From an uncultured Phycisphaerales bacterium (GTDB taxonomy: Bacteria; Planctomycetota; Phycisphaerae; Sedimentisphaerales; Anaerobacaceae): DNA of 52,860 nucleotides. The translations under genes were made by a program, and so were the position numbers. The stretch is from positions 1-52,860 of the forward strand of contig CALEZT010000193.1 in assembly GCA_937927975.1 (NCBI GenBank), read 5' to 3'. Positions 29,040-37,044 of this stretch are shown one piece after another. Each line of letters starts with the position of its first letter. The first letter of the stretch is position 1. Below the pieces are notes generated by a model. The model saw only the letters and a program-made list of their open reading frames with translations, was not told where the DNA came from and ran no database searches.

Positions 29040-29516
29040 ATGCCAAAAGGGATTGTGGTATACTACTCGCGGAGCGGCAACACACAGGAGATGGCGGAGG
29101 AAATCGCCCTCGCGATGAACGGTGCGGGATTGGTCACCGAGTGCAAACCCGTGGACAAGGTGCGTGGGGACGACCTGCCGGAGTATGACGCGATCGTGAT
29201 CGGGTCGCCCTGTTATTATGGGCAGATGGCCGGTCCGATCAAACAACTCATCGACGATCTCGTCGGCCGCCACGGCCAGCTCAACGGCAAGATCGGCGGC
29301 GCCTTCGCCAGTTCCGCCAACGTCGGCGGCGGCAGCGAAACCACGATCACAGGCATCCTCCAGGCGATGCTCATCGCCGGTATGGTCATCCAAGGCGATC
29401 CCCAGGGCTCCCACTACGGTCCCCTCTCGATCGGCAAACCCGATGACCGAGTCAAGCAGCAATGCCGGCGTCGAGGGGAGCGAATCGCGGCTTTGACTCT
29501 GAAGTTCACGGCGTAG
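29040..29516 (+). CDS. WrbA/flavodoxin-type protein
   Basis: 158 residues, ATG 29040 preceded by GGAAGGAAAG. The phosphate-binding loop VVYYSRSGNTQEMAEEI opens the flavodoxin fold, followed by YDAIVIGSPCYYGQMAGPIKQLID and GGAFASSANVGGGSETTI, the FMN-contact segments of the WrbA NAD(P)H:quinone oxidoreductase branch. The length is short for WrbA (about 200), closer to flavodoxin. It probably carries electrons between reductases and quinones. Confidence 0.82.
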   Translation: MPKGIVVYYSRSGNTQEMAEEIALAMNGAGLVTECKPVDKVRGDDLPEYDAIVIGSPCYYGQMAGPIKQLIDDLVGRHGQLNGKIGGAFASSANVGGGSETTITGILQAMLIAGMVIQGDPQGSHYGPLSIGKPDDRVKQQCRRRGERIAALTLKFTA

Positions 29517-29705
29517 CGCGCCTCGCACACCCTCCAAGTCAGGTCGAGACAAGCGCCCGACAGGCAACCGGTCGCAGTTTCCTCGTCGGATCCACCCCGC
29601 CTTTGGAGGATTTCCGTGACCGTGGAGATGGACGCGACTTTCAGCGCCTGGCTGGGAGTCGACACCTTCGTCCTGGGCGTTCCTGACGGCCGCCGTCTGT
29701 CTGCG

Positions 29706-29750
29706 AACAAGGCAGTGTCCTTCTCTTCTCGTGAGGGGCCTTGTTTTTTT
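29706..29750 (+). terminator. probable terminator after the flavodoxin gene
   Basis: An AACAAGGC (29706-29713) pairs with GCCTTGTT (29738-29745), and seven consecutive T follow (29744-29750). The loop is long (24 bases) but holds further pairing. It lies 190 bases after the flavodoxin stop. Confidence 0.55.
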
Positions 29751-29876
29751 GCCGCCGACGAGAGTTTTGGGGGCGTGTATTTCACTTGTCGATCAACCTC
29801 TCAGTCGATATGATAATCCCCAAACTACTGGGCGGGTCGAAACGAGCGTCCATCGCGCAGCCCTCCCAGGAGTGGC

Positions 29877-29904
29877 TTGCCCATGGCAGTGGGCGGGCTA
29901 TAAT
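29877..29904 (+). promoter_or_regulatory. sigma70-type promoter of the DUF362 gene
   Basis: TTGCCC (29877-29882) is followed after 16 bases by a perfect TATAAT (29899-29904). Transcription would begin about 25 bases before the TTG start codon at 29936. Confidence 0.7.
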
Positions 29905-29935
29905 CGGCTCTATTGAGTTGTTGCGAGGAAGTCAT

Positions 29936-31018
29936 TTGGCGTCGAAAGTCTATTTCATCAAAGCTTCGATCGGCGAAGGCGAGCGGGTGATTTCGGAGAA
30001 GGCCCGTGCCTTGTTCCGAGCCGGCGGGTTCGAGAGGTGCTTCCGGAAGAACGACTTCACCGCGGTGAAGGTTCACGTGGGCGAGGACAAGAACACCACG
30101 TACATCAAGGCCCCGTGCCTGAAGGGCCTGGTCGAGGAACTGATCCGCCTCGAAACCAAACCCTTCATCACCGACACCAGCACGCTGTACACCGGCCGGC
30201 GTCACAACGCCATCGACCATGCGATCCTGGCGGCCGAGCGGGGCTTCGGCGTCGAGGGGCTCGGGGTCCCGTTCATCGCCCCGGACGGGCTCTTCGGGAC
30301 CGCAGAGACCGCAGTGCCGATCGAAGGGGAACTGGACCGGGAGGTCTCCATCGCAGCCGACATCGTTCGCTGCCAATCGATTCTCTCGGTCGCCCACTTC
30401 ACCGGTCACTGCGCCGCCTGCGCCGGCGCGACGCTCAAGACCCTGGGCATGGGATGCGCCAGCCGCAAGGGCAAAATGCGGCAGCATTCGGCCCTGAAAC
30501 CACAGGTCAAGAACGGACGATGCGTCCGCTGCGGCGAATGCCACCGACACTGTCCCGCCGACGCGATTTCGCTTGACGAGATTCAGGCCCATATCGACCA
30601 GGACAAGTGCATCGGTTGCGCCGAATGCGTGGCGGTATGCCGGTTCGATGCGATCGAATACGACTGGAATCAGGAGAGTTCGATCCTGCAAAAGAGCGTG
30701 GCGGAGCACGCGCTGGGGGCGCTCAAAGGCAAGGAAGGGCGGGCGGTGTTCTACAATTTTCTGATGTCTGTGACGAAGGATTGTGATTGCTTTGATCGAC
30801 CCCATATGCCTACAATAGTCCCGGATATCGGGATACTCGCGTCGACGGATCCGGTGGCGGTGGATCAGGCGGCGATCGACAGGGTCGAGACTCGGGGCGG
30901 AAAGAAACTGCCCCAGCTTATCGGAAACAACAGGTTGGACTGGCGGCACCAGATCGAGCACGCGGTCAAGATCGGTCTGGGCCTCGCAGAGTACGAACTG
31001 ATCGAAGTGGGCCAATGA
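29936..31018 (+). CDS. DUF362 iron-sulfur protein
   Basis: 360 residues from TTG 29936, with GCGAGGAAG just upstream. The first about 180 residues are the DUF362 fold (KVHVGEDKNTTYIKAP, DTSTLYTGRRHNAIDHAI). Then CHRHCP within CVRCGECHRHCP and CIGCAECVAVC form two [4Fe-4S] ferredoxin motifs (about residues 197-245). A tail of about 110 residues completes the family. It is likely cytoplasmic electron-transfer machinery; the partner is unknown. It is followed after 25 bases by a regulator gene. Confidence 0.85.
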   Translation: MASKVYFIKASIGEGERVISEKARALFRAGGFERCFRKNDFTAVKVHVGEDKNTTYIKAPCLKGLVEELIRLETKPFITDTSTLYTGRRHNAIDHAILAAERGFGVEGLGVPFIAPDGLFGTAETAVPIEGELDREVSIAADIVRCQSILSVAHFTGHCAACAGATLKTLGMGCASRKGKMRQHSALKPQVKNGRCVRCGECHRHCPADAISLDEIQAHIDQDKCIGCAECVAVCRFDAIEYDWNQESSILQKSVAEHALGALKGKEGRAVFYNFLMSVTKDCDCFDRPHMPTIVPDIGILASTDPVAVDQAAIDRVETRGGKKLPQLIGNNRLDWRHQIEHAVKIGLGLAEYELIEVGQ

Positions 31019-31043
31019 CGGTTTCGCAAAAGGTGGGAGTGCT

Positions 31044-31820
31044 ATGTCTCTTGGGCAAATCATCAGAAACAAGCGTGAGCAGTTGAACCTGACGTTGGAC
31101 GAGGTCAGCAATCGGGTGGGGTTCTCCAAGCCGTACCTGTCCACGATCGAAACGGGCAAAGTCAAGAATCCGCCCAGCGACGAATTGCTGACGAGGCTGG
31201 AGAAGGTGCTCAAGTTCGAGACCGGGCTGCTTCTGCACATCGCCCACCTGGAGCGGATGCCTTCCGACGTGCGCGGCGTCTACGAGTCTCGTGAAGCGGA
31301 GAACATCAGGCTCCGCCAGATCCTCCGCAAACTCACCGAGAAACGAAGCCAGAGCAGCGAGGTCAAAGAGTTGCTGGCGCAGATGGGCGGGGACTCGAAG
31401 GACGGCAAATCGGCGATGTCCGCAGGCCGGCTCGTCCCGATCATCAACAAGGTGGCGGCCGGCTATCCGACGGATTTCAACGATCTGGACTATCCCGTGG
31501 GCATTGCCGACGACTACGTCCGGTGCCCCGATCTGCACGATCCCAACGCCTTTGCGGTGCGCGTCGTGGGCGATTCGATGGAGCCTCGATTCCAGGAGGG
31601 CGACATCGTGATCTTCTCCCCGGCCCTGGACGTCCGCAACGGCGACGACTGCTTCGTGCGGTTCACGATGCCCCATGAGACGACGTTCAAACGCGTATTC
31701 TTCGAGCGGGACAACAAGGTTCGTCTCCAGCCGAGGAACGAACGGTATTCCCCGACGATCATCGAGGGCAACCGCGTCGACGGCATCTACCGCGCCGTCG
31801 TCCGTTACGAGCGGCTCTGA
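31044..31820 (+). CDS. XRE-type regulator with S24 (LexA-like) peptidase domain
   Basis: 258 residues. The helix-turn-helix occupies about residues 5-60 (RNKREQLNLTLDEVSNRVGFSKPYLSTIE). A LexA/CI-type S24 fold follows: GDSMEP with the nucleophile Ser178, and the catalytic lysine candidate Lys216 in TTFKRVF. Such repressors self-cleave or use the fold only for dimerisation and binding. No prophage genes are near, so this is probably a chromosomal stress or redox regulator. It is 25 bases after the DUF362 gene. Confidence 0.82.
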   Translation: MSLGQIIRNKREQLNLTLDEVSNRVGFSKPYLSTIETGKVKNPPSDELLTRLEKVLKFETGLLLHIAHLERMPSDVRGVYESREAENIRLRQILRKLTEKRSQSSEVKELLAQMGGDSKDGKSAMSAGRLVPIINKVAAGYPTDFNDLDYPVGIADDYVRCPDLHDPNAFAVRVVGDSMEPRFQEGDIVIFSPALDVRNGDDCFVRFTMPHETTFKRVFFERDNKVRLQPRNERYSPTIIEGNRVDGIYRAVVRYERL

Positions 31821-31854
31821 GAGGACAAAGAAACGGCGCCACCGGATACGGATT

Positions 31855-31980
31855 GGGATTGATTCGTGCGCGGGTCTTGTCTTCCTGAACGCAGCGCAGC
31901 GAAATGAGGGATCTGGCCCGCGAGCGAGAGAAACCTCTCGTCCTGTGCCCAGGTCCTTCGGTTGCGCCTCAGGACGACAG
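31855..31980. repeat. dispersed non-coding repeat-like block
   Basis: The stretch carries the series gaacgcagcgcagcgaaatg, a gatctggcccgcgagcg block and ctcgtcctgtgcccaggtc, ending gcctcaggacgac. Its minus-strand reading gives the arginine-rich FAALRSGRQ-type nonsense peptide that I recall as a recurrent annotation artefact in several bacterial genomes. It lies between convergent genes and has no initiation signals. Confidence 0.45.
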
Positions 31981-32027
31981 ATCTCTGCCGCGCACGTATT
32001 GTTCTTGATGCGTATGAGACTGTCTGT

Positions 32028-34187
32028 CTATTCAATGATCAGCCAGGTCATGCCACGCGCCGGAATGCGGAGCGGGACGGTCGCGTCGTAGTGACGGTCC
32101 AGCTCGTATCGCATGGCCTGGCCCTGCTGCTCTCGGATACGTGCGACATCCGTCAACCCTGTGTAGTAGAGAGGCAGCCTCAGATTCCGCGTCACTTCAT
32201 GGTCGCACGGATTGTGGATCACGGCCAGGCCGCGGGTCTTGAGATTGGGGTTCACGTGCAGGAGGCAGTCGATGTCGCGCCCATCGGGCCGGCGGACGTG
32301 GATCACGTCCGAGTCCAGGATCGCCCGGTGCGACTTGTAGAAATCGACCCATTTCTTGACGACCGCTTTGGTCGCATCGGTGTCGTAGAGCCGGGGGCCG
32401 CGATAGCAGGCCTGGACGCCCGACGTGAAGTTTTGGGCCAGGTGCGCCTCGTAGGCGTCGAGGTGCTCCGAGAGCGGTTCCAGCGTCGCGGCGGCTCCGC
32501 CTCCATGGTATTCCGTCAGCGGGACGAACATCCAGCCCATGCTCGGGGCCTTCGACCACGTGCCGTCGTAGATGTTCTGTCGGCCCAGGACGATCTGCCG
32601 TTCGCGAGGCAGGGACCAATTGACCTCGCGATACCCCATGGCGCTCTTGTTCGAGCCGTTCAGGAAGTACCAGTCGGGGACGTTCAGATAGACGCCTCGT
32701 CCCCGACACCAGTGATAGAAGTCCGCGATCGTCCTCCACTGGGTCCACTGGGAGTCCTCCAGCCCGCTGTGGCCGGGATGGCGGGTCGAGGCGCAGACGT
32801 CGCCGGGATAGGAGCCGTCGTGCTCGATGAGGTCGATGCCGGTATGCTCGACGAACGTCCGAAGCCGCCGGAAGTACTCGCGTCCCCATTGGCTGCCCAG
32901 GCAGGGGGAATTGTCGAAGATCGCGCCGCCGGTGGCGCCGGTCTTCGGGTTGATCACGTCGTGCTCGTCGCTGATCCGTCGGCTGGCCAGGAGCGAGTAA
33001 CCGCCCAGTTCGACCCCCTTGCTGTGGGCGTAATCGACCAGTTCCTTGATCTGGTCCATGTACTTCGGATCGGTGTTCTCCATGTTGAAACCGCTGCCGA
33101 AGGTCATGATGACCATCTCGAATCCGACCTCGGCGCATTGATCGACCGCCAGGCGGACGGCCGCGGGGGCCGCGTGACGGACGTGCATGAGGATCGGGTT
33201 CTCGGTGGCCCAGGGAGCGAGCGTCCGGTACATCCGCCGCAGGGCCAGGCCCTTGCGTTCGCGGTCCGTGCTGTCGTGGACGAGTTCGAACGTGCGGAAC
33301 GACTGGAAGGTCTGTCCCGGCTCGATCCGGACATTGGGTCCCAGAGGCGGTCGGCTTTCGAGCAGTACCGGCGTCTTGCGGAGATAGTTGACCTGCGTCG
33401 CGTGTTGCGGATCGGGAACCCAGTACGTGGTCTCGTTGGCGGTGCTCGGCGAATCCCCTCCGAAGGAGTAATCGCTCTCGATGTGGAGGTTCGGATACTC
33501 CCATCGCGGGGGTTGCTCCACGAGGGACTCGTATTCGACAGCCGCCAGGATCTCGCTGATGAAACGGTTGAGCCGAACCGCTTCGGAGCCTTCGTTGCGG
33601 ATCTCCAGCCACTTCGCGAGCAAGGGAATTCCCTGGTACATCTCGTAACAGACCGTCGCGGTGACGCGGGGGAGGCGATCCGCCGGCGGGCGGAATCGCA
33701 GTCTCAGGGAAACGCCTTTGGGCGGCCATGGCAGGTCGTCGCTGTACCGCTTTCGATTCCATGCGAAGCGGGCCTGGGGTTCGCCCACCTCGTAGTCGAC
33801 GAAGGCGAATGCATTGGGGTCTGCGGTGAACGAATCGATCCATTCGGGCCGGAGATATGCGTATTCGATCTGGCCGGCCAACCCGCCGACATCGAACCTC
33901 TGTCCATCGAGTTCGACGGAGGCTTCGGGTTTGACGCCTCGCAAGACGGACTCGCCTGTCATGAGGTTGTCGTAGGCGACCGTCGCTGCGTTGGGACGCA
34001 GACGGAAAGTCCGGCGGATCAGACCGTTGCTCAGGACCAGTTCCTTCCCATCGCTGCTGGCGACGGCCGTCGCCGGCGTCTGGATCGGCGTCACCAGCCA
34101 ATCGGGCGTCCTGACCTCGACGGCCACGGCGCTTGCTACCAAGAGTCCCATCCACGTCACGGCCAGAAGCGGCATTCTCACCAGCAT
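32028..34187 (-). CDS. alpha-galactosidase-like (clan GH-D type) secreted glycosidase
   Basis: 719 residues. ATG 34187 follows GAGGAG and begins a signal peptide (MLVRMPLLAVTWMGLLVASAVAV). The first half is beta-rich, with LVLSNGLIRRTFRLRPNAATVAYDNLMTGE. A barrel follows from about residue 310: LAVDQCAEVGFEMVIMTFGSGFN, IKELVDYAHSKGVELGGYSLLASRR, and IDLIEHDGSYPGD, whose aspartate is a candidate nucleophile. The C-terminus is a small beta domain. The layout suits melibiase-like enzymes, but the exact family is uncertain. It is 45 bases downstream of the comF-like gene. Confidence 0.65.
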   Translation of the reverse strand: MLVRMPLLAVTWMGLLVASAVAVEVRTPDWLVTPIQTPATAVASSDGKELVLSNGLIRRTFRLRPNAATVAYDNLMTGESVLRGVKPEASVELDGQRFDVGGLAGQIEYAYLRPEWIDSFTADPNAFAFVDYEVGEPQARFAWNRKRYSDDLPWPPKGVSLRLRFRPPADRLPRVTATVCYEMYQGIPLLAKWLEIRNEGSEAVRLNRFISEILAAVEYESLVEQPPRWEYPNLHIESDYSFGGDSPSTANETTYWVPDPQHATQVNYLRKTPVLLESRPPLGPNVRIEPGQTFQSFRTFELVHDSTDRERKGLALRRMYRTLAPWATENPILMHVRHAAPAAVRLAVDQCAEVGFEMVIMTFGSGFNMENTDPKYMDQIKELVDYAHSKGVELGGYSLLASRRISDEHDVINPKTGATGGAIFDNSPCLGSQWGREYFRRLRTFVEHTGIDLIEHDGSYPGDVCASTRHPGHSGLEDSQWTQWRTIADFYHWCRGRGVYLNVPDWYFLNGSNKSAMGYREVNWSLPRERQIVLGRQNIYDGTWSKAPSMGWMFVPLTEYHGGGAAATLEPLSEHLDAYEAHLAQNFTSGVQACYRGPRLYDTDATKAVVKKWVDFYKSHRAILDSDVIHVRRPDGRDIDCLLHVNPNLKTRGLAVIHNPCDHEVTRNLRLPLYYTGLTDVARIREQQGQAMRYELDRHYDATVPLRIPARGMTWLIIE

Positions 34188-34232
34188 ACGGTTCTCCTCA
34201 AGCATTCGGAGTTCTCGACGCCATTTCGAGCG

Positions 34233-35009
34233 TTATACCGCCTTCTGGCCGGCCACCGCAAGGACCAAGGCGTAGACCCTGGCGGCTCCGGCCTCTTTGA
34301 GCGTCTTGGCGCATTCGTTCAGCGTCGCTCCGCTGGTCTTGATGTCGTCCACGAGGCAGACGCTCCGTCCGGCGAACTCGTGCCGGTCTCGGACCACGAA
34401 CGCGCCGGCCACGTTCCTGGCTCTGGCGGCGGGCGTGGCGGCCTGTGGCTGGGCGCGGGTGCGTCGGACGCGGACAAGGTCCGTGTTCAGCCTCGCACGT
34501 GGATGGTGGATTCGTTTGGCGATCAGATGGGCCTGGTTGTAGCCTCGCTGGACCCGGCGGCTCCAGTGCAGAGGGACCGGGACGAACAGATCGATCTTCT
34601 CGCCAAACCCGCTGCCCTCCAGAGCCGCCTCGGCCAGCGGCGCCAGGACGGTCGCCAACTCGCCGTGATCGTGCTTGAAGGCCAGGACGATTCGCTGGAG
34701 GGCTTCCATGTACACGCCTGCCCTGGCGATCCCGTCGAAGTGGATTGTCTCAGCCCGGCACGCGCCGCAGACGCCGCTCACGAGACCGTATCGGCTCGCG
34801 TCCCGTCCGCAGCGGGGGCAATAGTCGCCCGCGGTGCAGGTCAGAAGCTCATTCCAACACGCGCTGCACAGGCTCCCATCCGAGTCGGCGATTTCCGCGT
34901 GGCACACATCGCATCGGCCGGGCCACAGGAGTTGGCTGAATCCACTCCACAACAGAAGGGCCGCGCGCTTCGCCCAGCCCGCCAGAGAATGGAATCTCGA
35001 TGCTTCCAT
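34233..35009 (-). CDS. comF: ComF family phosphoribosyltransferase-like protein
   Basis: 258 residues, normal for ComFC. Two N-terminal zinc-ribbon pairs are visible: CDVCHAEI with CSACW, then CPRCG with CGAC. The phosphoribosyltransferase fold follows, with FVPVPLHWSRRVQRGYNQAHLIAKRI and the PRPP-binding SVCLVDDIKTSGATL. ComF acts in natural transformation, coupling with the DNA-uptake machinery; many homologues have unclear roles. It is 55 bases after the prepilin gene, so it may belong to the same transcript. Confidence 0.9.
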   Translation of the reverse strand: MEASRFHSLAGWAKRAALLLWSGFSQLLWPGRCDVCHAEIADSDGSLCSACWNELLTCTAGDYCPRCGRDASRYGLVSGVCGACRAETIHFDGIARAGVYMEALQRIVLAFKHDHGELATVLAPLAEAALEGSGFGEKIDLFVPVPLHWSRRVQRGYNQAHLIAKRIHHPRARLNTDLVRVRRTRAQPQAATPAARARNVAGAFVVRDRHEFAGRSVCLVDDIKTSGATLNECAKTLKEAGAARVYALVLAVAGQKAV

Positions 35010-35064
35010 CTCAATATTATATCCGCCGCGCCGGGAAATGCGTCAGGCAATTCGTCGCGAATCC

Positions 35065-35916
35065 TCATCGCAGATCGAAGGGCGTATTGTCTGCGGGTTC
35101 GAACCAGCCGAGCCGCAGGGATGCGGCGCCGACCCCGTAGGCGTTGGTCACGTCGAGTTGAGCCATCGGCTGGGACCCGACGTGACCATCGACCCAGCCG
35201 ACGTTGGCGACGCCTGCATGGCGGAAATGGATGGAGGGCGACATACGGAACTCCGTCATGACCTGACCGCCGAGGACCGCGAAAGGAGGTTCGACAAAAG
35301 AGTACTCGATGAGCGACTGGCCGTTATTGGCCATCGCGGTGTCTGCGAACATGAGCGTCTGCGCAGGGCTGGCCACCTCGTTGACGCGGGTTGTCCGCGC
35401 GTAGACCTGCTGGGCGACCTGCGCCAGGCTGAGGCCGGCGTCCCACAGGCGGCTGCCCAGATACGCCATGTTGTAGCCGTACCCGCCGCAACCCTGCTCG
35501 AAGTTCGCGTTCCAGTCGCTGCTTCGGACGAAGTTGACATGAATCGGACACTCCTTGACGCGGCCGTCGGCCAGATAGCCCGCCAGCGGTCCCTTCGAAG
35601 CGTCGAAGGGCTCGGTGAGAGAGGCCCGCACGCCGTGCCAGCGATGTCGTCCGGCCCCGTCCAGCATGTCCTTGGCCCCCGGCACGTAGAAGCCATCGTG
35701 TTCGCCGGCGTAGCCGATCCCCGCCAGGACGAGTTGGCGGAGGTTGGATCGACACACCAGACCATGCGCCTGCGACCGTGCCGCCGCCAGAGCGGGCATC
35801 AGCAGGGCCAGCAGCAGGGCGATCGTGGAGATCACCACGAGCAGTTCCACCAGAGTGAACGCGCGGTGGTCGTGTCGCCTGCCATCGGCCCTCGTATTCG
35901 ATTGTCTCAGATCCAT
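35065..35916 (-). CDS. type II secretion/type IV prepilin-like protein with H-X9-DG motif
   Basis: 283 residues; ATG 35916 preceded by TGAGGA. The prepilin signature AFTLVELLVVISTIALLLALLMPALAAAR starts near residue 19, with the glutamate at +5 of the mature helix. A globular domain follows. Near the C-terminus HAGVANVGWVDG is a perfect H-X9-DG motif, the planctomycete minor-pilin signature. It starts nine bases after the dockerin gene stop and is likely cotranscribed with it; it would be processed by a PilD peptidase and used for export of surface proteins. Confidence 0.9.
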   Translation of the reverse strand: MDLRQSNTRADGRRHDHRAFTLVELLVVISTIALLLALLMPALAAARSQAHGLVCRSNLRQLVLAGIGYAGEHDGFYVPGAKDMLDGAGRHRWHGVRASLTEPFDASKGPLAGYLADGRVKECPIHVNFVRSSDWNANFEQGCGGYGYNMAYLGSRLWDAGLSLAQVAQQVYARTTRVNEVASPAQTLMFADTAMANNGQSLIEYSFVEPPFAVLGGQVMTEFRMSPSIHFRHAGVANVGWVDGHVGSQPMAQLDVTNAYGVGAASLRLGWFEPADNTPFDLR

Positions 35917-35925
35917 CGTGAATCC

Positions 35926-37044
35926 TCATTCATCCCCAAAACGCATCCGCCATTTCTCGACGGCACGCCATTGCGACGCGAAGACCGCGAAGTCCCGGCC
36001 GCTGACGAGGAAGTCCGACGGTTGCGCCAGATCGCATCGGTTGTTCCAGTGCGCCTGGCCAAATTGAGATTGCCAGGCGTCGGCCAGCAGCACCAGATCG
36101 AAGTAGTCCACGATTCCGTCGAGATTGATGTCCGCGGCGTACTGCTGTTCGTGGAGAACGCCGACCGCCTCCAGATCGAAGCCGCCGGAACCCCAGGTCG
36201 GCCACTGGTCGTAGATGGGGTGGTTCTCCGCATAATTGCGCCAGGAGGGCCCCGTGTTCGGCTCGATCCGCTGGATGGCGTCATCGAGATAGCTTCCGTC
36301 TCCCGGGACATCCACGATGCGTACGTATCGAATGGCCGCCAGATCGATCTTTCCTGCGAGCACGTCCGGATGATCGGCGAGGTCCGCCAGGTCGAAAGGG
36401 GTCCCTGTGCAGAGGCCGTAGCCGTTCGGGTGCTTGCCTGCGAGATTGTGGATGTGGCTCGGGTCGATGGTGCCGTAGGCGCCGGTCCGGGACGGGGTGA
36501 GCGACACCGCGGGAAACCTCGCGAAATCCACGCCATTGGAGGAGACTTCGACGTAGGCCAGCTCGGCCAGCAAGTGGCCCTGGATGGAACCCTGTCCGGT
36601 CGTGAACTGCGAGATCATGCCGTTCTCGAAGACGACGAAATCGTAGCCGTTCACGTCGCGAATCACGTCGTTCTCAGCCGCTTTGGTCGGATCGCCGAAA
36701 GCCAACGTGATGGACCCAGGCTGGACGCCCTGCAGGATCTCCAGTTGCGTCAGTTCACCCAGACTGACGACGTCGGCGTTGTTTCCCGTGGCGGGTCCGA
36801 GGGCCTTTGTCGGGTCGTTCCAGTTGCCCGACCAGGTCTGGTCCGAGGGGACGTATTCGACGACCTCCGTCGCCCATCCGCGGAAGATCGGATTGATCGT
36901 GGCCTCAGACGCGGTCGGACTGCTGTGCCGCCAGGTGTTGGGATCGAAATAGCCATTGATCCCGGGTTGCGCATATGGCCCAGGCACAACGGCGTACGCA
37001 GTCGCGAGCCACAAGAATACGCCTGCTGTCAGTTGTCCAGGCAT
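35926..37044 (-). CDS. secreted cell-surface protein with dockerin-type repeat
   Basis: 372 residues. ATG 37044 overlaps the end of the upstream DUF4465 gene by 16 bases, with GGAG upstream, indicating translational coupling. A signal peptide (MPGQLTAGVFLWLATAYA) is followed by a beta-rich body with VNGYDFVVFENGM and LLAELAYVEVSSNGVDFARFPAVSL. Near the C-terminus ADINLDGIVDYFDLVLLADAW and a second RDFAVFASQW half form a dockerin-like calcium-binding pair. It is probably displayed on the cell surface. The B12 riboswitch upstream links it to cobalamin supply. Confidence 0.8.
   Translation of the reverse strand: MPGQLTAGVFLWLATAYAVVPGPYAQPGINGYFDPNTWRHSSPTASEATINPIFRGWATEVVEYVPSDQTWSGNWNDPTKALGPATGNNADVVSLGELTQLEILQGVQPGSITLAFGDPTKAAENDVIRDVNGYDFVVFENGMISQFTTGQGSIQGHLLAELAYVEVSSNGVDFARFPAVSLTPSRTGAYGTIDPSHIHNLAGKHPNGYGLCTGTPFDLADLADHPDVLAGKIDLAAIRYVRIVDVPGDGSYLDDAIQRIEPNTGPSWRNYAENHPIYDQWPTWGSGGFDLEAVGVLHEQQYAADINLDGIVDYFDLVLLADAWQSQFGQAHWNNRCDLAQPSDFLVSGRDFAVFASQWRAVEKWRMRFGDE

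Larger units (their letters stand above)
29517..29935. other. intergenic region with terminator and promoter
   Basis: The region contains the terminator at 29706-29750 and the promoter at 29877-29904. A 65-codon GTG frame (29616-29813) has a good GGAGG site at 29607-29611 but runs through the terminator and shows no recognisable product; it is not called. Confidence 0.4.

Noticed and set aside
29616..29813. 65-codon GTG frame with a good GGAGG site
   Set aside because: It crosses a probable terminator and shows no recognisable family or conserved feature.
31044..31820. Prophage repressor
   Set aside because: The XRE-S24 protein has no phage genes, integrase or attachment sites around it; it sits behind a ferredoxin gene.
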